From Paraphaeosphaeria minitans (Eukaryota; Ascomycota; Dothideomycetes; Pleosporales; Didymosphaeriaceae): a stretch of DNA of 64,000 bases. Made by a program: the position numbers and the translations under genes. Under the pieces are notes generated by a model. It was given only the letters and a program-made list of their open reading frames with translations, did not search any database and had not been told where the DNA came from. Positions 55,388 through 64,000 of the stretch are shown here, piece by piece. The DNA lies in assembly GCA_015832175.1 (NCBI GenBank), contig WJXW01000002.1, positions 4,402,001-4,466,000 of the forward strand, in the 5' to 3' direction. Numbering within the stretch: position 1 is the first letter of the stretch; every line of letters starts with the position of its first letter.

Positions 55388-57146
55388 ATGTCGCCGTCTT
55401 TGTTCAACGCCGCTGCTGCTGGCTCCGTGAGGGCGAATCTGAGGGTGTTGAGACGGGCGAGGGGAAGGGTAGGGAGTGCGTCCACGTCGACGGGGGTTTG
55501 GTTGGTGGGGGAGATTGAGGCGCCTTGGGGAATCTTGCGTGAGAGGTCTGCTTCGCAATCGCATACACGTCGCTTTCGGAGACGAGAGGCTTCCAGGTAC
55601 ACGGCGCGGTCGTCGCCGTCGACGTCGAAATCGGAACCGGATTCAGAATCGACGTCGAAATCGAACTCGAAATCGGGGCACCGAGAGAGGAGCTGGTGGC
55701 AGACACCCCATTTCGTCTTCACGGCTAAGATGAGCGGCGCAGGAGGAGCAGGCATCGTCGCCGCCGCCGCCGCCGCCGCCATGTACGTCGTAGTCAGCAC
55801 TCCCGCGGTCGCTGGCGCTCGACCTGAAGACGCGGATGCAAAGGCCCACCATCTCGAGGACGGCAAGGGTTTCATCAACCCATGGGACAGCTTCCGGGAT
55901 TTCGTGGGGTGGAAGATGGGACTGAGGCTGCTGTGGTAGGTCCCCCCTTCCCTATCGCGCCGTCCACGCTCCCACAGATACTCGTCCATGGCAAACGGGA
56001 GAGTAATGCCCTAAGCATGGCCCCGACTAACGTGGCCACGAACGCAGGAGAAAACTATCCGGCCAGATGAAGAAAGTCGACACCACGCCCCCGACCGTCC
56101 CCGTCGTCACACCCACCTTCAGGTCCCCCAGAGCAGGCGGCAAACTCCGAGCGACCTGGCTCGGCCACGCCTGCTACTACGTCGAGTTCCCGTCGGGTCT
56201 GCGCGTGCTCTTCGACCCCGTCTTCGAGGCCTGCTGCGCGCCCGTCAACCTCAAGACGTTCGAGCGCTTCACGCCGCCGCCGTGCGAGATTGAGGATCTG
56301 CCGGCCGTCGATCTCGTGGTTATCAGTCACAACCACTACGACCACCTGAGCTATCCGACCATCAAGAGGATACAGAAGGCGTTTCCGAAGGCGCATTTTT
56401 TCGCACCCCTGGGGAATAAGAGGTGGTTCGTGGACAGCGGTGTGCAGCAGAGCCAGGTGACGGAGCTAGACTGGTGGGAAGAGAGGGACGTCCGACTCTC
56501 ACCGACCTCGCACGCCGACATCGACACGAAAGAGCGCACACCAGATGCAGTCCCGACCAACGAGACCTCCCCCGACGGCACCCCCGCCATGCCCAGCGAC
56601 GCAGACATCACCGCCACCATCAGCGCCCTCCCCTGCCAGCACGTCTCCGCCCGCGGACCCTTCGACAAGTGCAAAACCCTCTGGGCCTCGTGGAGCCTCG
56701 CCTCCGCCGGCGCCACCGTCTACTTCGCCGGCGACACGGGCTACCGCTCCGTCCCGGAATCCACGCCCGAAGGCGACGACGGCTACGGCCCCGGCTACGC
56801 CGCCCTCCCCGTGTGCCCGGCTTTCGCGCACATCGGCCGCCACCGCGGCCCCTTCGACCTCGGGTTCATCCCCATCGGCGCCTACGAGCCGCGCTGGGTC
56901 ATGAGTCCCATGCACGCGAATCCGCAGGACAGCGTGGCCATCTTTGTGGACACGCGCTGCGTGCGGGCGCTGGGGATGCATTGGGGGACGTGGGTGCTCA
57001 CCGAGGAGGATGTCATGGAGCCGCCGCGGAAGCTGGGGGAGGCGCTTCGGGCGCGGGGGTTGAGCGGGGATGCATTTGGCGTCGTGGACATTGGGGAGAG
57101 CAGGGAGTTTGAGAGTGGGGGGGATGCAAGAGGGGTGGAGATGTAG
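55388..57146 (+). CDS. Mitochondrial NAPE-PLD-like metallo-beta-lactamase protein (Fmp30 type)
   Basis: Two exons (55388-55935 and 56048-57146) with a 112-nt phase-2 intron give 548 residues. Yeast Fmp30 is a mitochondrial inner-membrane protein related to N-acylphosphatidylethanolamine phospholipase D. It affects cardiolipin and N-acylethanolamine levels. The N-terminus is Arg/Ser/Ala-rich with almost no acids, like a presequence. A hydrophobic Ala/Val segment (AGIVAAAAAAAMYVVVSTPA) probably crosses the membrane, and FINPWDSFRDFV follows. Exon 2 holds LRATWLGHACYYVEFPSGLR, the metal-binding HxHxDH as HNHYDHLS (277-284), APLGNKRWF, TELDWWEE, YFAGDTGY and IPIGAYEPRW, in the NAPE-PLD order. An acidic/Ser/Thr insert separates WWEE from the ASWSLA segment. 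The upstream exon could be longer, as the frame stays open to 55361, but 55388 is the first ATG. Confidence 0.9.
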
Positions 57147-58954
<1,808 letters not shown>

Positions 58955-59933
58955 GGGGGGCGGAGGGAAGTTCTTATGGGTGGCAGTCAGCGGTGTGTCC
59001 AGGATGCCACTGGACCAACGGACTGCGTGTACAGGTACAGGTACAGGTACAGGGCAGGGGTGAGGCGGTCAATAGAGTGAGCGTTGGTGTGTAGACTTGC
59101 AGAGGGCGCGTCTGGATACAAGATGTGACCAATGGGAGGAGGGGCAATGTGCAGCTTGGAGGGGCAATTGGACGACGGGAAGACGAGAGGTAGTTTATAC
59201 GGGGGGTTGAAAGTAGAAGGAGTGTACTTGGGTAGATGTGCGTCCGACTTCGGGGTTCGAGGGTACGCGAGAGGCAAGGCAAGAAAATGTTGTCGAAGAC
59301 TCACTCTTTCAGTCTCACAGTCACGTCGTCGCTGGCAAAATAATTTCGAGCTACGGTGGGGTTCCCGTCCCCGTCTCACCGCCTTAGACAGCCCGCGACC
59401 CGTATCTACCCTGGTTGGCGAGACATTCACCACCGAGTGTCTCGGCGACTCGCCATGAACAACTTGAATGTCTACTATAGCAGCCGTGTTAAGAGCTAAC
59501 ATGGGTGCGTGATTCGCTGCTCGTTGCGCGCAGCTAGAGGTACCCCAGGAGCCGCAAGAGCTGAGAGAGAGACAGAGAGAGACAGAGATGGCTTCACGGC
59601 CGCACCCTCCACTCCATCACGACGCCAGCCAACGACGACATCGCCATCCGTGTACCCGCTGTGGCGCATGTTCGCAGCCCACCCGGACCTGCCTGCGTGA
59701 AGCAACCAGCCATCTGAAACCGCTGCTCCAAAGCGATTTCCCCTGACCTACATCCCGCCTCTGCTACAAAACACAAGCGCCTGCACCTGGCTCGCCCCGA
59801 ACCTCCAACTCAACCCCAACATCCACTGTCGATCCATACGTGTCCAGGTGCCCTTCGCCGTGCTGCGCGCGCGTGACCTCACCGGCCTACCTGCCCACCC
59901 ACGCACACAACTCTCGCTCTCCCTGTCAGTGCA
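58955..59933. other. Divergent intergenic region, DAHP synthase / hypothetical gene
   Basis: About 980 bp between two divergent start codons. It holds a short ACAGGT repeat (59031-59054) and a GAGA-type stretch near 59563-59588. Small frames have no conserved features. The last 150 bp before 59934 is C-rich leader. Confidence 0.55.
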
Positions 59934-60896
59934 ATGCTAGCATTCCACACCATGAACACCAAGCGGCGCCGGGACGACGACTCGGATTCCGACGACGACC
60001 GCTACGTCAAAGTGCGTCGTGTTTCGAACACTGCGCCAAACCAAACAGCTGACACCAAACAGAAATCACGACCATGGAACCTTCAAGCAAACGTCCCGTG
60101 GGCAGAGAATCACGATCACAGCACAAACACCTTCTCCGGATGCGTCTCAAAACCCTCACCGCCACACGTCGTACCTGGTCTGGAGGCAACGACCCCTGCC
60201 GAGTCGGAGCACAGCGAAGCAGACTCGCCTGCCTCTATACCCGAGGAATCCCAAATCACATCATCGTTCCACGGCGACACAGACTACGCCATGCAAATGG
60301 ACGAAGACGAGCCCGAGGCCGTTACCAGCCAGCCCCCAGACTCGCCCTTCGTGACCAACTTCCGCCCCGCAAAGCTCAATTTCGACCTCTTCAACCGCGA
60401 CCAGACGAATCCCGCGCCCGACATAGCCCACCGCATTCCGACGCCCATATACCCGACCTTCCAGAACGCAGGCGGCATGAACGGCCTGGGTTACCCCAAC
60501 AGCGGCTTCGCAGGCGGCATGGCTCTGAGCAACGGCTACCTCGGCGTGCCCTCGGACCCCAGCGGCGAGCTCCCCAATCCCACCATGGGCATCTCGCATC
60601 GGCGGCAGCGCAGCCAGGACCGCGCCATCCGCATGCCGTCGCCCATCTCCGAAGACGAAGACATTCCCGATACGCCGACCGCGCAGACGCAGTCCCAGCT
60701 CGAGCGTCTTAGTGTGACGACGAACCACGCAGCCGCCCGCATGGACACGGACATGCTGCCGTCGTCGGACACGCCCACGCGCGGCAGGAAGCGCAGTGGC
60801 GCACTCACGGGCATGGGCCGCTTCAGCATGGGGTACCGCGATGACTGCGAGAAGTGTCGGTTGCGAGTGCCGGGGCACTATTCGCACTTTCTGTAA
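59934..60896 (+). CDS. Hypothetical protein with conserved-looking Cys C-terminus
   Basis: Not assigned to a family. One exon, 320 residues; the second Met (59952) is equally possible and is directly followed by TKRRRDDDSDSDDDRYVKV, an NLS-like basic cluster next to an acidic Asp/Ser run. The middle is Pro/Ser/Thr/Glu-rich and disordered, with short hydrophobic motifs such as RPAKLNFDLFNR. The C-terminus, GRFSMGYRDDCEKCR then LRVPGHYSHFL, is compact and has a C-x2-C pair and His, so it could bind metal or a partner. The layout (basic and acidic N-terminus, disordered body) suggests a nuclear regulatory protein. That is inference only. Confidence 0.75.
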   Translation: MLAFHTMNTKRRRDDDSDSDDDRYVKVRRVSNTAPNQTADTKQKSRPWNLQANVPWAENHDHSTNTFSGCVSKPSPPHVVPGLEATTPAESEHSEADSPASIPEESQITSSFHGDTDYAMQMDEDEPEAVTSQPPDSPFVTNFRPAKLNFDLFNRDQTNPAPDIAHRIPTPIYPTFQNAGGMNGLGYPNSGFAGGMALSNGYLGVPSDPSGELPNPTMGISHRRQRSQDRAIRMPSPISEDEDIPDTPTAQTQSQLERLSVTTNHAAARMDTDMLPSSDTPTRGRKRSGALTGMGRFSMGYRDDCEKCRLRVPGHYSHFL

Positions 60897-61943
60897 CGCC
60901 CGCGCCGCCACGGTCGAGAGTTGGGGGGTTTTCTGTACAAATGATTTACGCATCACGAATGTATTCATTGGATTGCATTGCGGGGGCACAGGCGCATTCC
61001 TATCATCACACGGGGGGGGGCACGGACAGCATTCACTTCTATCGCCATTTTTGCAGCGATTCCGCAGGAGATGGAGACGGAGACGGAGGCGTTGGGTCTG
61101 CTCATTCAACGAAGCATATCCACGGCGTACGGTAACGCAAGGCCATCATACGAACCAAAGTATACACAACGGCCAATCAATACACAAACACAACTATATA
61201 TATCCTGACCATGGATCCACGACACCAGACTTTGAAATTCGCGCAGAGTGTTTAAACCACATCGCAACCAGCCACGACTTTTACTCCTTTCGACCAATGC
61301 CCCATGCTGATACCGCTCTCCCGTGACAGCCTGGCTTGCCGGCGCACGCACGCCCGTGACATGTTTATTCGACATCCCGGTAAATTGTACCGACACCACT
61401 TGCACAAGTACCACGTGCGCGTTTTGCTATCCCCTCATCCCAACGCAGACACAAGCACTCCTCCATCACGCATCGTCGAGGACTACACGCTCCATCTGAC
61501 ACTGCAGCTAGGCACGTACGTACGTACAGTATTTCGGAAACATTCGAATCCGGGAGGCGGGTACCTAGGTATCGGTAGGTATCGGTACCGGTAGGTAGGT
61601 AGGTATTAGTTTCAGCTGGCGAAACCGAGGGTGTGGTATTCATCTGATACAGTCTATTCTATTTTATTAAATCTTTATCTCTGATTTTTTTTTCTTTTTT
61701 CTGACGGGGCTCATATGGTAGGTATCTACCAATCTACGGTGTACACACACGCACACACACACACACAAAGATTCTGTAGGTAGGTAGGTAGGTAGGTAAC
61801 CGAGCGACTACCGTACTCCCCACATACCGCGGACACGGTTCATCCACGTGGTTTGCGATGCACCTGCAGTTGAGCCGATGGGTAGACTACCGTACCACGG
61901 TCTGCTGCGCCATCGCAAGCACCGGCAGGTAGGTACCGGTACG

Positions 61944-61970
61944 GTACCGTAGGTAATCTACCTACGGTAC
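61944..61970. repeat. Perfect inverted repeat, 12-bp arms
   Basis: Left arm GTACCGTAGGTA (61944-61955), loop ATC, right arm TACCTACGGTAC (61959-61970). It could form a hairpin. It lies in a larger block of GGTAC and TAGG words. Confidence 0.9.
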
Positions 61971-62152
61971 GGTCCGCTGTACCTACTTACCTACCATACC
62001 TACCCACCGGTACCTCCCCATCCAACAGCAAAACTGCTAGAATATGTACATTCAAACGAAAACAAAGAAAAGAAAGGGGAAAAGAAAAGGTCGGATACCT
62101 AAACCACTCTGTCCTTTTTTTTTTGTTTCTGCCGGCTCGGCTGTACCTAAGC

Positions 62153-62224
62153 ATCGCATCGCATCGCATCGCACCGCAGTACGGTGCGGTGCGGTGCGGT
62201 ACGGTAAAGCACAGCACAGCACAG
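62153..62224. repeat. Compound short tandem repeats
   Basis: GCATC x4, then GTGCG x3, then CAGCA-type x4, in direct succession. The first and second arrays are partly complementary, so a hairpin is possible. Confidence 0.8.
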
Positions 62225-62576
62225 CTAAACCCGTACCTATCGTCTTTATTTCTTCTGTTTTTCAACGATGCCCCTGTACGGTAAACCTACGGTAAACCAC
62301 GGTAATATCCCAGCCATTCCGTACCCAACGAACCAGTATTCCGACCAAAGACACCGCATCATCTTTCTGCAACGGGCTCCGAGTGTTCTTGCGGTGAGAT
62401 TGAGATTGAGACCGATCAATTGAGCGATTACCTACTCTCGGGTATAAACTTTTGACTGCCCAAACAAAACAGTACCTAGCAGCGCGCTCGGAAGCAACAC
62501 GGACAAGAGACCTGCTGCAACACCCATCTACCCATCCACCCATCCACCCATCACCCAGCCAGACAATCCCAGCCCA

Positions 62577-64000
62577 CTACCCAGCATCACACAAACTAAA
62601 GTCCGTAACCCCATCCCAGCCCATGCCCTCCTCCTCGCCCTCCACCGTGTACCCCATGTGCTTCCTCCTCTCCTTCACATCCATCGCCTCCTTCAAACTC
62701 GGCCACTCCACCCCACTCGCACTCGCACACCCCGTACTCCTTCCCTCCACATCGAGTGTTCCCTACACATCCTCGAGACTGGAAGTATCCCCATCGCTCC
62801 CGGCCTCGCCAGACCATCGTGTGTGTTGGGGGGAGCGCGGCGCAGACGGCACGCTCGGCGACATCCTCGGGCTAGGCGCTGGCGAGGCAATCGGGCTCAG
62901 GTGGATTTCCGCGACAGACCCGTCGAAGTGCACGCCGCCAACAAGAGATACAGGACTGCTGCGGGCGGTCCAGGTAAGCTCCGAGAGTTCATACGTCGGT
63001 GTGGGATAGGAGAGTATCTCGGGCTCCGAGGCGAGGTCGTAGTCTGAGACTGTGGCGCGTGTGGTGAAGGACAGCAGCTCGGGCTCGGAGACGAGGTCTT
63101 GCTGTAGAAGTGTGGCGCTGGTGGGCGGAGGGGGTGAGGGTTGGAGGATGAAGTAGTCGTCATCGTCTATTGGCAGAGGGTGCGATGGTAGATATGTGTT
63201 GGAGTAGTCGTCCCGGGAAGGCGGTGGGGCGGAGGGTTGCGAGCCTATGAAGAGCTCGTCGCCGTCGCCTGGGGCGGCCATGGTCAAGATGTCATTCTGG
63301 GGAACGGTGTGGTCGCTGACGCGCGCGAGCACATGGCTAACCACCCTTCGTACGATTTCCTCGTATCCATCTGGCAGTGTATGGGGCGAAGATGATCGAG
63401 GCGTAGTCACAGGTTCGGGAAACTTCGTCCTGGGGCGGCCAGTGCCTATGGGCGGCTGCTGGTTGTCGCCACGTCTTGCGCAACCCAGAGGTGTGGATCC
63501 TATTCTCAATGACTCCCTCGACTTCCTCTTAAGCCAGTCAGTGCCGATGGGCGGCTGTTGATTGTCGCCACGTCTGGGGCGACCCAGAGGTACGGACCCT
63601 CTTCTCAATGACTCGCTCAATTCTCTCGGTGTTGTCCACACCTCTTCGCCTGGCAGTTCTCCCAAAGGCACATTATTCGGGCAGTTTGAGCACCAGCAGG
63701 GATTGCCGTGGCCCATGCTGAGGAACTCCCTGGGGTACACCGATCGGAAAAGCTCATCGAAGCGGCTCGTTCTACTTGGGTCTAGTGAAGCAACACTTGG
63801 GTCTGAGGATGGACCAGCCACGGCTCTAAGTGAAGGTAGATGACTTTCTCCGTATACATAAGTGTATGGGTGCGGCGACTTATAGATATCAGCGCGCAGC
63901 CAGGACTTTTTGAGCAAAGGCTGGTATAGTTCCCGAGATACGTAGTTCGGCCTGACATGAGCGGGGCGATATGGCCAAGTTGTCGGAAGAGACTCGGGCA
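62577..64000 (-). CDS. Hypothetical protein, 5' partial (window edge)
   Basis: Not recognised. Two exons on the minus strand: 64000 (edge) to 62769 and 62705-62577, intron 63 nt (GTGTAG donor, GGAG acceptor; phase 0). The frame is open to the edge (LPTTWPYRPAHVRPNYVSRE near it), so the start lies outside. The protein is rich in Pro, Ser, Arg and Asp, largely disordered. It contains a short Cys cluster (GNPCWCSNCPNNVPLG), two tandem 33-residue units, a segment with DGYEEIVRRVVSHVLARV, and Pro/Ser/Asp-rich C-terminal half. The last exon reads WPSLKEAMDVKERRKHMGY and GEEEGMGWDGVTDF, which looks conserved and supports the intron; without it the frame would stop at 62763. No membrane segment or signal peptide is visible. 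Confidence 0.7.
63442..63640. repeat. In-gene tandem duplication, two 99-bp units
   Basis: Units begin at 63442 and 63541. Each encodes a 33-residue stretch containing PLGxxRRGDNQQPPIGT (with RP or CA at the x positions). The exact 99-bp period keeps the frame. Confidence 0.85.

Larger units (their letters stand above)
60897..62576. other. Intergenic region rich in short repeats and palindromes
   Basis: 1.7 kb without a recognised gene. A G run is near 61011-61020. TAGG arrays are near 61590-61605 and 61776-61799, CA repeats at 61744-61766, and runs of GCATC/GCACC, GTGCG and CAGCA at 62153-62224. Between 61920 and 62010 the sequence is made almost entirely of GGTAC/GTAGG words with inverted repeats. 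Overlapping short frames (for example 61106-61414 minus) are not convincing. Confidence 0.5.

Noticed and set aside
55114..55989. 291-residue minus-strand frame
   Set aside because: Overlaps exon 1 of the Fmp30-type gene and the repeat array; the plus-strand gene has a consistent splice and family match.

Overview
This window is chromosomal DNA of a filamentous ascomycete (Pezizomycotina). Genes carry short introns of about 46-77 nt, except one of 185 nt in the ribosomal protein gene, with GT..AG ends. Promoters are C/T-rich. Conserved proteins (Arp5, Ies6, Dad4, Got1, a CDK11-type kinase, L7, DAHP synthase, an Fmp30-type protein, a CFEM protein) are fungal in character. The A+T-rich transposon block shows the mark of repeat-induced point mutation (RIP): C-to-T and G-to-A changes that turn Gln and Trp codons into TAA/TAG. 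A class (perhaps Dothideomycetes) is only a guess.

Layout. 1-16.4 kb is gene-rich: an anoctamin/Ist2-like protein (cut by the window edge), a small cysteine-rich secreted protein, ARP5, DAD4, IES6, GOT1, a NDUFAF7/MidA-type mitochondrial methyltransferase, a CDK11-like kinase, a GPI-anchored CFEM-like protein, and an unrecognised gene next to the transposon block. 16.777-47.174 kb is one nested retrotransposon island with no functional gene. 47.2-64 kb is gene-rich but looser: RPL7, a Clg1/Pho80-type cyclin, a mitochondrial Fmp30/NAPE-PLD-like hydrolase, DAHP synthase, and two hypothetical genes, the last cut by the window edge. Long intergenic stretches here carry microsatellites.

The island can be resolved layer by layer from LTR pairs and 5-bp target-site duplications. 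The outermost element is a Ty1/Copia derivative (Copia-1, 312-bp LTRs, TSD GTTAG). Into it went a chromodomain Ty3/Gypsy element (Gypsy-1, 412-bp LTRs, TSD GATTA). A full-length 7.2-kb Copia (Copia-2, 238-bp LTRs, TSD TAGGC) split Gypsy-1. A third Copia (Copia-3, TSD ATATA) inserted elsewhere in Copia-1 and was itself hit by a minus-strand Gypsy (Gypsy-2, 423-bp LTRs, TSD TAATA). Between Copia-2 and Copia-3, a segment of exactly 3,636 bp is tandemly duplicated. The LTR between the two copies is a hybrid, as expected from unequal crossing-over between LTRs. Copia-1 and Copia-3 share one internal deletion that removes pol and keeps gag, so they look like a non-autonomous subfamily.

Gene relations. 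ARP5 and IES6, which form one module of the INO80 chromatin remodeller, lie 1.2 kb apart with only DAD4 between them. DAD4 and IES6 are divergent across a 293-bp shared promoter. No biosynthetic cluster, CRISPR array, rRNA or tRNA was recognised.
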